NCBI RefSeq assembly: GCF_038002345.1
Contig: NZ_JBBOCJ010000001.1
Span: 7,564,001-7,628,000, forward strand
DNA from: Paenibacillus sp. FSL M7-0420
Lineage (GTDB): Bacteria; Bacillota; Bacilli; Paenibacillales; Paenibacillaceae
Direction of reading: 5' to 3'
Length of the DNA: 64,000 nucleotides
Shown: one piece after another, positions 46,339 through 55,481 of the stretch
Layout: each line of letters starts with the position of its first letter
Numbering within the stretch: the first letter of the stretch is position 1
Notes under the pieces: generated by a model
What the model saw: the letters and a program-made list of their open reading frames with translations, nothing else
Told to the model about the DNA's origin: nothing
Databases searched by the model: none
Translations under genes and position numbers: made by a program

Positions 46339-49300
46339 ATGCGAATTCAGAGAATCACAGGAAAATTGCTCATTGCAGTTATGGTATGGATGTCCGCATC
46401 ATTGCCCGCAGCACAGATCAGCTCCGCCGAAATGCCGCCTGCACAGGCGGTTGTGGAAGAACATGTAAATAACAGTACTGTCACAGAGGATACCTACCAG
46501 CCGTCTCCGCTGCTCTGGCAGATAGGCGAGCAGGATAACAGCTCCGCAGAATTTACAGTATATCAGGATGTGTACAGTGAGAATATTACCCTCCCCGTAA
46601 ATCCCCTGAACTGGAATACAATCTCCCGCGGCATGAAGCTGGACCGCAACGCGGCGATGGAGCTAAGCTTCAATCTAACGGAAGTCCCCCTCTATGGTGT
46701 AGAGTTCAGCTTCAAGGTACTGGATGCAAGCACCGCTATTCCGCAGCTCGCCGTATTCACCAATGGCAGCTTCAGCGGGCTGATTCAGATTACCGGGCTG
46801 AATGACGGAGAGACCCCCCTTACGAACACATGGATAGAAACCTATAGACTCTACATTCCCTCAGAGCAGCTGAAGACCGGCAGCAATGAGCTGAAGCTGA
46901 CCGTGGACCGCGGGCTATACGCTGATCCGCAGTCGCCAGGATATGACGGTGACAAGTATCTGTGGTTCGAATGGGATTATCTCAGGCTGGCGGCGCTGGA
47001 AGAGCGGGCCACAGAGCCTATCCATGGCAGGTATGTCCATCTGGGCAGCACGATTGCCGCCTCGACCTTCCGCTACGACGAGCATGCGATCCGCCATCTG
47101 GCCCCGATGTCCAAGTGGCTGGGCATTGCCTACAGCGGCAACTGGATGCGCACCTCCTTCTGGTCCGATACCAGCGCAGGCTGGGACCCGCAGGGCCGCA
47201 AGTACCTGGAGACGCTGCGCGACCTCAATCTTGCGCCAATGGTTAATATCATCGGCGGCAACTGGAAGACTAACAGCGAGCTGGCGGCAGGGACGATCAG
47301 CTCTGCGCTGAGGAGCTATTACAGCGGCTTTGTCAGCAAATTCGGTGATCTGTACCAGTATGCCGAGACGGGGAATGAGCCGGGATTGTTCGGCTGGGCA
47401 CAGAAGGCGGTGCTGGCGCTTCATGAAATGATGGACGAGGAGAGGCAGACGAACAGCCAGCCTTACCTGAAAATTGTTGCTCCCGGCTGGGCCTACTGGC
47501 CGTATAACGGCACCCCTGACGGCTGGGAACGGGATGCTGCCCAGCGTGCGCCGATTGAAGCGCTGTCGGATGTGACCAACGGACACAGCTATGGCGGGAC
47601 CGGCGTCCAGCCTTTGCCGGGCGGAAGCCTGTATGAGAATCTGCGGGTGTACAGTGATTCAGAGGAAGGCTTCGGCAAAGAGATGGCCATGAGCGAGACC
47701 GGAAGCAATGACAATCATTCCGATAATACGAAATACGGGACGTATGCTTACAGGTTCGCTTCTGCTTTTGACCGGGAGCTGCGGGGGAATATCGGGTATG
47801 CCGACCATATTATGCAGCATGCCGCCTTCTTCAATGACGGGACGGAGTTTGGCCTGTTCGATTCAGCGATCAACTGGAACACACACCGCTATGAGGATAC
47901 AGCAGCGGTACCGGCTAATATAAATGAATCCGGGGAGACCCGGCTGAAGACGTTCCGCAGATTGGCCGCCGCTTACGCCACCCATGGAAGTCCGCTGGAC
48001 TACGAGGTGCTGAATGCAGCTGAACTGACCGGGCTGAAGGCGTATTTCCGCGCAGTGGATACCTCGGCGCTGGGGACTACAGCCATCGGGGCTTCGTCCG
48101 ATAAAATCCTGCTGAACTTCGTCAACTTTGAGACGTCGCTGGTAACGATGCAGGTGAAGGTTAAGATGCCGTCCAGCGGAGCGTATGCCGGGGAACGGTT
48201 CGGTCCAGGGGAGACGTACGCCGCCGCCTACTCCAGAGTGGAGCTTGCGGCAGATCCGTACATTACACTTACGGTCCAGCTCGGTGCCGGGGAGACGGTC
48301 CAGTATATTCTGGATGAACAGGAGACCGCCGCGCCATCCGCACCGGGAAGTCCATCAGCAGCAGCCGTAAGCCATGAGCAAATCCGGCTGACCTGGACGG
48401 CTTCCACAGACAACGCTGCTGTCGTCAGCTATAACGTCTACCGTGACGGCGGAGCGGCTCCGGTGATCAATATTCCGGGACGGCTGACCTTCTGGAGTGA
48501 CTATACCGTAGCGCCCCAGACCACTTACAGCTACACGGTGCAGGCCGTGGATGACTCCGGCAATGCATCGCCTCTTAGCGCAGCCGTATCAGCGACTACA
48601 CCGGTCATGCCGATTACACCGCATGCCGCAGGAGATCCGGCCAAGTTCGAGGCTGAAGCTACCGCCTTTGCCCTGCCGCTGAAGACCGGCAATAACAGCA
48701 GCGCCTCGGGCGGTAAGGTCGTGGAGCAGACGCATAGCGGAGGCTTAACGATCCAAGGCTTCCATTCCGTGAACGGAGGCAGCTATACCTTAACAATTGT
48801 ATACGCTTCCAATGAGGAATCGAAGAAAAACATTCTCGTGAACGGCGTGAAGCAGTCCACAGTAACCCTGCCTTCTACGGGAAGCTGGACCGCGAATCTG
48901 ACCGCACGGCAGTATGGGATTACCCTCCAGCCGGGCTATAACATGATCAGCTTCACCTCCGCCGGGAAAGGGGCAAATCTCGATTATTTCAAGCTGGAGG
49001 AAGGGCTGTATGTTCCGCTCTCCCACTGGTATCCGGCCGCACATGATCATCCTTACATTGACTATGCCGGATTCACCCCTGCACCCAATGGAGTCTCCCA
49101 TGTGACCTATGAGGAGGATGCCACAGCCGCCTTCAGCTTCAATGGCATTGGCGTCCGCTGGAGATCGGATATCAAGAGCGATATGGGCAGTGCGGATGTC
49201 TACGTCGATGGCGAGTATAAGGAGACTATAGTCATTCCGCAGGCAGGGCTGGAGGGCGATCATAAAATTGTCTACGAGCTTACGGGACTGGATTACGGGC

Positions 49301-49806
49301 TGCACCGGATAGAGATTGTAGGCAACGGCGGAAAGGTGATGGTCAGCGGACTGGAGTATGAGAGCTACGAGTCTGTACTGCCCGCACCGGGACCGGATCT
49401 GACGGTGACGGATATCGGCTGGCATATCGTGAACAGCGACGGCAGCCCTTCCGCGCACAGCACACCGCAGCTGGGCGACTCCCTGATCTTCTGGGCCAAA
49501 GTGAAGAATATCGGCGTCCGCCCTACACCGCTGAATGCCTCGACCGGACTCGGACAGATTACCGGCGGCGCCTTCTCGGTCAACGGCGGGGTGGTCTCGT
49601 GGACGGACACGAATACCAGTGTGATTCAGCCGGGTGAGGAGATTACCTTGACGGCTAATGCCAGTGCGCAGGGAACCCCCCGGTGGACGGTGCCGACGAT
49701 CGGCGAGTTTACGGTCAGCTTTTTTGTGAATGATATCTGGCGGTATGCGGAGATGAACAAGGAGAATAACAAACGGGGACAGACGCTGGAGATCAGCCTG
49801 CCCTGA
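46339..49806 (+). CDS. Large secreted modular glycosidase, clan GH-A-like, family not assigned
   Basis: 1155 residues with a signal peptide (cleavage near ISSA-E). In order: a PL4-domain-III-like carbohydrate-binding sandwich (about 40-205); a TIM-barrel-like domain (about 220-620) with candidate acid/base E347 in ETGNEPG and nucleophile E453 in AMSETGS, 106 residues apart; a fibronectin type III domain (about 655-755); a CBM6/35-like domain (about 770-905); a second jelly-roll (about 910-1010); and a C-terminal CARDB-type domain. It probably attacks a polysaccharide outside the cell and supplies the importer. ATG 46339 follows GAGAGGGTG. The GH family cannot be named by eye. Confidence 0.8.
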   Translation: MRIQRITGKLLIAVMVWMSASLPAAQISSAEMPPAQAVVEEHVNNSTVTEDTYQPSPLLWQIGEQDNSSAEFTVYQDVYSENITLPVNPLNWNTISRGMKLDRNAAMELSFNLTEVPLYGVEFSFKVLDASTAIPQLAVFTNGSFSGLIQITGLNDGETPLTNTWIETYRLYIPSEQLKTGSNELKLTVDRGLYADPQSPGYDGDKYLWFEWDYLRLAALEERATEPIHGRYVHLGSTIAASTFRYDEHAIRHLAPMSKWLGIAYSGNWMRTSFWSDTSAGWDPQGRKYLETLRDLNLAPMVNIIGGNWKTNSELAAGTISSALRSYYSGFVSKFGDLYQYAETGNEPGLFGWAQKAVLALHEMMDEERQTNSQPYLKIVAPGWAYWPYNGTPDGWERDAAQRAPIEALSDVTNGHSYGGTGVQPLPGGSLYENLRVYSDSEEGFGKEMAMSETGSNDNHSDNTKYGTYAYRFASAFDRELRGNIGYADHIMQHAAFFNDGTEFGLFDSAINWNTHRYEDTAAVPANINESGETRLKTFRRLAAAYATHGSPLDYEVLNAAELTGLKAYFRAVDTSALGTTAIGASSDKILLNFVNFETSLVTMQVKVKMPSSGAYAGERFGPGETYAAAYSRVELAADPYITLTVQLGAGETVQYILDEQETAAPSAPGSPSAAAVSHEQIRLTWTASTDNAAVVSYNVYRDGGAAPVINIPGRLTFWSDYTVAPQTTYSYTVQAVDDSGNASPLSAAVSATTPVMPITPHAAGDPAKFEAEATAFALPLKTGNNSSASGGKVVEQTHSGGLTIQGFHSVNGGSYTLTIVYASNEESKKNILVNGVKQSTVTLPSTGSWTANLTARQYGITLQPGYNMISFTSAGKGANLDYFKLEEGLYVPLSHWYPAAHDHPYIDYAGFTPAPNGVSHVTYEEDATAAFSFNGIGVRWRSDIKSDMGSADVYVDGEYKETIVIPQAGLEGDHKIVYELTGLDYGLHRIEIVGNGGKVMVSGLEYESYESVLPAPGPDLTVTDIGWHIVNSDGSPSAHSTPQLGDSLIFWAKVKNIGVRPTPLNASTGLGQITGGAFSVNGGVVSWTDTNTSVIQPGEEITLTANASAQGTPRWTVPTIGEFTVSFFVNDIWRYAEMNKENNKRGQTLEISLP

Positions 49807-49941
49807 CGGGCTAATCAGCCGCCGGGCATTCCACGCAGGCAATTTGTAGAATATTGAACTTATATTATAGCTGGCTGTATGTAGAGCAGCTTCGCGATCC
49901 GGTACACTGAACTGGAAGAGAACCTGCCGGGAGGAGTAGGA

Positions 49942-51672
49942 ATGATGCAGAAGCCGTTAAGCAAGGAAGAACAGGAGTGGGTGGAGGATACGCTTGAAGC
50001 AATGAGCCTCCGTGAGCTGATCGGGCAGACGATGCAGGACCATGCAGGCAGACTGCCGTTCAAGGGAGATGATGAAGCGGGTCTCCGCAGGTATCTGGAG
50101 CAGTATCCGGTGGGCAGCTTCTTCATCGGCGGGGAGGTTATTCAGAAGGCCGCAGGCAAAGCGGAGGATTACCGGGACTGGGCGGGGATGCTGCAGGGCA
50201 TCAGCAGGTTCCCTCTGCTGTTCTCCGGTGATCTGGAATTCGGGGCAGGCTCGGCCGTGAGAAGTCTCACGGCCTTCCCGCCGCTCCTTGCGCTTGCCGC
50301 CGCCGACGATGAAGACCTGGCTTACGAATACGGCAAATATACCGCGCTGGAAGGGCGGGCCGCCGGGTTCACCTGGGCGCTGGCCCCGGGCACCGACCTG
50401 CTGCTGAACTGGATGAATCCCGTTATTACGACCCGTTGTCTCGGCGATGAGGCCGGGCGGGCGGCGCGTTTGGCCGCCGCTGTCATGCGGGGCATGCAGG
50501 AGCACGGCCTTGCGGCCTGTGCCAAGCATTTTCCCGGTGACGGGGTCGATTACAGGGATCAGCATATCATTACCACTATTAATAGTCTGTCCGAGGAGGA
50601 GTGGTTCGCCACTTACGGGCAGGTGGCCGGGGAGATGATCAGCCAGGGGGTCATGTCCTATATGACCGGACATATTGCCCTTCCCTGGATCGAAGACGGG
50701 GCAGGCGGCGCTGGATCGAAGCCGGTCCCGGCAACCGTCTCGGAGCGGATTACAACAGGGCTGCTGCGGGAGCGGCTGGGCTTCGATGGAGTAGTGTTGT
50801 CGGATGCGCTTGATATGGGCGGATTTTTATCCTGGGGAGACTATACGCAGCGCATCATAGACTGCTTCAATTGCGGTACGGATGTGCTGCTCTGGCCGGG
50901 GGTGCGGTACTTCGCGGTGATGGAGCAGGCGGTGGAGGACGGACGCGTCAGCCGGGAACGGCTGAAGGCCAGCGTCCGGCGGATTCTGGAGCTGAAGGCG
51001 CGGCTTGGCGTGCATGCTGCCCGTGCCGGGGGAGCGGATGGTAGGGCACTGCCGCTGCTGGACGACAAGCTGCCGCCCGGGCTGGACCGGCAGGTCAGAC
51101 AATTCAGCCGCGAGCTGGCCGGGCGCTGCATTACCCTGGTCCGCAACCGCACCGGCCAGCTGCCGCTGAACCCGCAGGAGGTCCGCCGGGTGCTGGTCAT
51201 CATGATGAACAAGGTGACGGAGGGGCGCAGATATGAGCGGATGAATCTTTTTGTGGAGCAGCTTAAGGCTAGAGGACTTGCGGTCGATATTCTGGATGAA
51301 TTCGAGCCGCTGACGACACTGCGGCAATGGGAGCTGTCCGGGGTCCGCTGGGATGCCGCCTTCGCCCCCTATTTCCTTCCGCTGCACGGAATGATGAATA
51401 CCGCCCGTCCGGTGGGTGAAGCGGCCAAAGCCATCTGGGCCATGCAGCAGGCGGAGACAGTCCGGCCGATCGGTATTTCGTTCGCTACGCCGTATCTGCT
51501 GCAGGACATTCCCTTTTTAGATACCCTGGTGAATGCGTACTCTCTGCATGAAGATACGGTAGAGCTGACGGTTAAGGCGCTGTTCGGAGAGATTCCGTTC
51601 CAGGGAAGCTCTCCGGTGAAGGCGGAGATTCAAGCGGGCGATTACGGTTCAGGGAGGCTTCAGATGTCTTGA
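49942..51672 (+). CDS. Glycoside hydrolase family 3, NagZ-like
   Basis: 576 residues without a signal peptide, so probably cytoplasmic. The (beta/alpha)8 domain carries the nucleophile D288 in VVLSDALDMGG. The segment at 195-208 (KHFPGDGVDYRDQH) resembles the KHFPGHG..D(S/T)H motif of N-acetylhexosaminidase-type GH3 enzymes, whose histidine is part of the catalytic dyad (here H208). Two positions differ: D200 for histidine and Q207 for serine/threonine. A C-terminal alpha/beta domain follows. ATG lies behind GGGAGGAG. Its stop overlaps the TTG start of the GH105 gene by four bases. It probably trims the imported oligosaccharide. Confidence 0.87.
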   Translation: MMQKPLSKEEQEWVEDTLEAMSLRELIGQTMQDHAGRLPFKGDDEAGLRRYLEQYPVGSFFIGGEVIQKAAGKAEDYRDWAGMLQGISRFPLLFSGDLEFGAGSAVRSLTAFPPLLALAAADDEDLAYEYGKYTALEGRAAGFTWALAPGTDLLLNWMNPVITTRCLGDEAGRAARLAAAVMRGMQEHGLAACAKHFPGDGVDYRDQHIITTINSLSEEEWFATYGQVAGEMISQGVMSYMTGHIALPWIEDGAGGAGSKPVPATVSERITTGLLRERLGFDGVVLSDALDMGGFLSWGDYTQRIIDCFNCGTDVLLWPGVRYFAVMEQAVEDGRVSRERLKASVRRILELKARLGVHAARAGGADGRALPLLDDKLPPGLDRQVRQFSRELAGRCITLVRNRTGQLPLNPQEVRRVLVIMMNKVTEGRRYERMNLFVEQLKARGLAVDILDEFEPLTTLRQWELSGVRWDAAFAPYFLPLHGMMNTARPVGEAAKAIWAMQQAETVRPIGISFATPYLLQDIPFLDTLVNAYSLHEDTVELTVKALFGEIPFQGSSPVKAEIQAGDYGSGRLQMS

Positions 51673-52817
51673 CTACGAAGCGGGAGTTAGCGAACAGGCA
51701 GGCATTAGAGCAGAAGCTGGAGCGAATCTGGCAATACATGCGCTCCGAACGGCACCAGGGCGATTGGGCAATGGATATAGATCATTGGGACTGGGTGCCC
51801 GGCGTGGGTGTCATATCATTGTTGGAGTACGGTACAGTTGCTGGTAAGGATGAGGTGATTAATTATCTGCTGCAATGGGTTGGGCGGAATAAGCAGCAGG
51901 CCGAGGGGGTTCGGGTTATTAATTCCCTGGCTCCCTACGCGCTCTTTCCTGAGCTGTACCGGCTGACCCGGGACCCTTGGTTGCTCAGCCGGGCGCAGGA
52001 GGTTGCCGCATGGATGCTGGAGACTGCCCCCCGGACCCGGGAAGGGGCACTGGAGCATACGGTGACAGAGGCGGTGAAATTCCCGGAACAGGTATGGGCC
52101 GATACGGTGTACATGGCTGTGCTGTTCCTGGCCCGGCTTGCCGGCCTGACCGGAGACCGGGAGCTTGCCGCCGCTGCCGTGCAGCAGACGCTGCTGCACC
52201 TCCGGCTGCTCCAGGACCCGGCGACGGGGCTGTTGTTCCATGGCTGGAACAGCCGGGCAGGCAGCCATATGTCGGCAGCCCGCTGGGCCCGGGCCAATGC
52301 CTGGGTGGCACTTGCCGTCCCGGAGATTGTGGCCCTGACGGCAAGCCTGACTGCCGTTCCGCAGGAGCTATACAGCCGGTACCGCAGGCTTGCTTCTGCC
52401 CTGCGGCAGGCTCAGGGGGCCAGCCGCTTGTGGCATACGGTGCTCGATCAGCCGGATTATTATGAGGAGACCTCGGCCAGCGCCGGGATTGCCTGCGGCT
52501 TCCTGAAGGCGGTGAAAAGCGGACTGCTGGAGGATGCCTATCTGGAGAGCGCGGAGGCGGCACTTGCGGGGATTCTTCCGCTCATCCGTGAAGACGGTGA
52601 GGTGCAGGGGGTCTCGGGAGGCACCCCGGTCATGCCGTCGATAGCAGCCTATAACACCATTGAGAGATACCCGGCACTGTATGGGCAAGGGCTGGTGATG
52701 CAGCTGCTGACAGAGGCTCTGGATCTGGGGCAGATGCATCAGGAACAATCTGAGCAATCGGAGGAGACGGGTTCATTAGATGATGAAGGAAGGCAGGAGG
52801 ATGACCGTGAAGGATAA
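51669..52817 (+). CDS. Glycoside hydrolase family 105, unsaturated uronyl hydrolase
   Basis: 382-residue cytoplasmic (alpha/alpha)6-barrel enzyme. It should remove the unsaturated galacturonyl or glucuronyl residue from lyase products. D145 in VWADTVYMAVLFLARL matches the catalytic aspartate of YteR (Asp143), and DIDHWDWVPGVGVISLLEY is the usual N-terminal substrate loop. The TTG start gives a 4-bp TTGA overlap with the GH3 stop, and GGGAGG lies upstream. It overlaps the next gene as well. Together with GH88 in operon 1 it gives this window two independent unsaturated-uronide pathways. Confidence 0.9.
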   Translation: MTTKRELANRQALEQKLERIWQYMRSERHQGDWAMDIDHWDWVPGVGVISLLEYGTVAGKDEVINYLLQWVGRNKQQAEGVRVINSLAPYALFPELYRLTRDPWLLSRAQEVAAWMLETAPRTREGALEHTVTEAVKFPEQVWADTVYMAVLFLARLAGLTGDRELAAAAVQQTLLHLRLLQDPATGLLFHGWNSRAGSHMSAARWARANAWVALAVPEIVALTASLTAVPQELYSRYRRLASALRQAQGASRLWHTVLDQPDYYEETSASAGIACGFLKAVKSGLLEDAYLESAEAALAGILPLIREDGEVQGVSGGTPVMPSIAAYNTIERYPALYGQGLVMQLLTEALDLGQMHQEQSEQSEETGSLDDEGRQEDDREG

Positions 52818-54816
52818 CGCAGAAGCTGCGGGTGGAGGGCTGGATCAGCGGCAACGGCTAATTGATAAGATGACCGGGCTGGAATCCCGCTATGACGCTG
52901 CCATTTGCATGCTGCGCTCCCCGTTCAGCAGTCCGGGGTATCATACGACGCTGAAGCAGGCGGAGTTCATCCACTCCACCAGAGACTCGCTCAGCTATGC
53001 GCTTGGGCTGCTTGACACGGGGCTGACCGGGTATGAACAGCGGGCCTTCGATATCATCCGGCAGGTCATCTCCTTGCAGGATACCGACCCGGCAAGTGAT
53101 ACCTTCGGCATCTGGTCCTGGTTCTATGAGGAGCCGCTGGACCAGATGGCTCCACCGGACTGGAACTGGGCTGATTTCTGCGGCAGCCGTCTGGTGCAGG
53201 CCATCTCGCGCCACGGACACCACTTCCCGGATGATCTGCGGGAAGCGGCAGTCTTGTCCATAGAGTGTGCCTGCGAAGCCATTATCCGGCGGAATGTCGG
53301 ACCGGATTATACCAATATTGCGATTATTGGCGCGTTCGTGACCCGAATTGCCGGGGAGCTGCTGGGGCGGAAGGATTATGCGGACTATGGTCTGGAGCGG
53401 CTCAGGAGGCTGCATGCCCATACCCTGAAGCATGGGGCTTTTCAGGAATATAACAGCCCGGTCTACACCTACATTGCCATTCTGGAGCTGTCGAAGCTGC
53501 AGTCCGAGACCTCGGACTGCAGGGTTAAGGCATGGACCGGGGAGCTGCTGGATCTGACCTGGAGAACCGTGTCAGGGTATTATCACCCCGCCACGGCTCA
53601 GTGGTCCGGCCCGCATTCCCGCTGTTACGGAGTGCTGCTGGAGGACCAGAGCAACGCGTTTCTGCAACTGGCGACAGGAGGAGCCGTGATGTTCTTCCCA
53701 TGGGAGGAGCTGCCCTACGAAGAGGAATGGTATATGAGCGGCATTCATTGTCCCCCTGCCTATTTGGAGGGCTTCAAGGTTCCTGAGACGAAGGAGGTAA
53801 GGCAACGCTTGGAAGGGGAGGGGGAAGGGCAGGAGCAGGAATGGGAGCAAGAGCAAGGGCAGGGTCAGGAGCGGGACCAGGTACTAGAGCGAGTGCGGGG
53901 GCAAGAGCAGGGTCAGGGTCGTGACGGCAGGTGGGCGGTCACTTATATGACTCCGCAGTGGAGCATGGGCTCCTTCACCCATAGTGACCTGTGGAACCAG
54001 AGACGGCCGCTGCTGGTCTATGCGGATAATCACGGCCAGCCTGCCTACATCCGGCTCCGCTGCATGCATGACGGCTATGACTACTGCTCCGCACGCTTCC
54101 AATCGATGCAGGAAGTAGGCCATGTGCTGTTCGGGATCGATTTCATAACGGATGGCGGGGATACTCATCCGAATCTTGACCGGACCGGCGGTGTGATTGC
54201 GGCTTCGGACCTGCGGCTGCGGCTGGAGGTTGGCGGCGCTCTGGAGGGAGTTACAGCCGCATTAACAGAAGAAGGTACGGTTATCACCATTGCAGGGACG
54301 GAGTTTGGCCTGACAACCTGGTTCGCGGCATTCAGCGGGCCAGCGGATGCAGGCAACCGATTGGTGTGGGAACTTCATAAGGCAGACGGCCGGATGAATA
54401 TCGATATGATTCTCTACGCCGGTCCGCGCAGGATGCTGGACTTCACCTCCATGCAGCAGGCTGCGCTGGTGTTCTCTCTGGCGGCTGGGGAGGAGGGGAG
54501 ATTGAACTCTGCCCCGCTTCTGGAGCTGACGGATGAGGGCGGCCTGCGGGTTATCAGTGGAAGCGAGCACGAAGGGGGCAGAGCGCAGGGAGTTGCAGGA
54601 GGGAAGGCGGCGGGAGCGAATAAAGTCAACGAATGGGATGAAGCGAATGAAGTGAATGAAGTGAATGAAGCAAATGAAGCAAATGAAGTGAATGAAGTGA
54701 ATGAAGCAAATGAAGTGAATGCTGAGGAGGGAGATGGGGGGGCGAAAATCGTAAAAAGCGTAAAAAGCATGACAGGCGGGTTCGTACTTAATCTGCGGCC
54801 GGCTCCGGGAGAGTAG
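52807..54816 (+). CDS. Hypothetical protein of polysaccharide operon 2, with repetitive inserts
   Basis: About 670 residues, no family recognised and no signal peptide. The N-terminal 320 residues look all-helical with regular spacing (WNWADFCGSRLVQAISRHGH, then HAHTLKHGAFQEYNSPVYTY). That suits an (alpha/alpha) toroid like those of polysaccharide lyases and GH88/GH105. The C-terminal part is beta-rich. Two low-complexity tracts stand out: E/G/Q repeats near residues 340-375 and N-E-V/N-E-A triplets near 605-640, the latter encoded by 9-bp repeats. GTG 52807 is six bases from AGGAGG; ATG 52801 or 52780 are alternatives. Translational overlap with GH105 implies a linked role. Confidence 0.6.
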   Translation: MKDNAEAAGGGLDQRQRLIDKMTGLESRYDAAICMLRSPFSSPGYHTTLKQAEFIHSTRDSLSYALGLLDTGLTGYEQRAFDIIRQVISLQDTDPASDTFGIWSWFYEEPLDQMAPPDWNWADFCGSRLVQAISRHGHHFPDDLREAAVLSIECACEAIIRRNVGPDYTNIAIIGAFVTRIAGELLGRKDYADYGLERLRRLHAHTLKHGAFQEYNSPVYTYIAILELSKLQSETSDCRVKAWTGELLDLTWRTVSGYYHPATAQWSGPHSRCYGVLLEDQSNAFLQLATGGAVMFFPWEELPYEEEWYMSGIHCPPAYLEGFKVPETKEVRQRLEGEGEGQEQEWEQEQGQGQERDQVLERVRGQEQGQGRDGRWAVTYMTPQWSMGSFTHSDLWNQRRPLLVYADNHGQPAYIRLRCMHDGYDYCSARFQSMQEVGHVLFGIDFITDGGDTHPNLDRTGGVIAASDLRLRLEVGGALEGVTAALTEEGTVITIAGTEFGLTTWFAAFSGPADAGNRLVWELHKADGRMNIDMILYAGPRRMLDFTSMQQAALVFSLAAGEEGRLNSAPLLELTDEGGLRVISGSEHEGGRAQGVAGGKAAGANKVNEWDEANEVNEVNEANEANEVNEVNEANEVNAEEGDGGAKIVKSVKSMTGGFVLNLRPAPGE

Positions 54817-54841
54817 CTGATAACATCGGTCAAAGGCTGAA

Positions 54842-54975
54842 TGTATGCGAAATACCGAATACAATGGGTGAGTGCGACGGCACATGAACCAAATGTGTAC
54901 TAAAAACCGAATACAATAGACCAGTACACTGCACTTGAACCAAATGTATGCGGAAATCCGAATACATTCGGTGAT
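54842..54975. repeat. Array I: three TGTATGCG-type cores
   Basis: Cores at 54842, 54894 and 54945 (steps of 52 and 51 bp), each closing with CCGAATACA. Spacers share the CACnTGAACCAAATG ending. The array lies directly after polysaccharide operon 2. Confidence 0.85.
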
Positions 54976-54999
54976 GCTGCGATGAGGGATGGGCCCCAT

Positions 55000-55230
55000 G
55001 CTCCGCAGCCCGTAACATTGTATAGATCCTGCAAAAAATGCAGCAATATTGCCCATTAGAAGCGGCTTAGGCTGAAATCTTGCATGAAATGCAACAATGC
55101 CAGCGCTAAGTAGCAATAAACACCGGAATTCCTGCAAATGATGCAACAATGTACCGTAGGCGGTAACATTTTTAGAGGAATCCTGCAAAATGTGCAACAA
55201 TACGATCCATACAAGCGGTCGGGTAGATAT
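55000..55230. repeat. Array J: intact three-unit cycle of TGCA-type dyads
   Basis: Units start at 55026, 55077, 55129 and 55180 (51, 52 and 51 bp). Unit 1 ends GAAGCGG...GCTGAA, unit 2 contains CCAGCGCTAAG and CACCGGAA, unit 3 contains GGCGGTAACATTTTTAGAGG, and a second unit 1 follows. The same order flanks the IS at 40510-42400. 55231-55427 shows nothing that I can name. Confidence 0.88.
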
Positions 55231-55427
55231 AATACTCAGAATGGGCAAGAGATAGGCGGAGCACCGCCAGGAAAGGAAGAAGCACTTCAGAACGAATGCG
55301 AAAACCGGTTACAAGGTGTGGCCAAAAAGGCATATGGGCTGGAGGTACGTCGCCAGAAAGCGATGAGGCACCAGCATCGAGCATCGTTCACCCGCAGGGT
55401 AATTTGATCCTATAACCTCATAGACAG

Positions 55428-55468
55428 CACAAGGAGCTGGCCCCGTAATGCGGGGACCAGCTCCTGTG
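55428..55468 (-). terminator. Hairpin at the end of hflX, probable terminator
   Basis: CACaAGGAGCTGGcCCCG pairs with CGGGGaCCAGCTCCtGTG around TAATG. The T-run on the minus strand is weak. Confidence 0.6.
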
Positions 55469-55481
55469 ACATCCAGCGATT

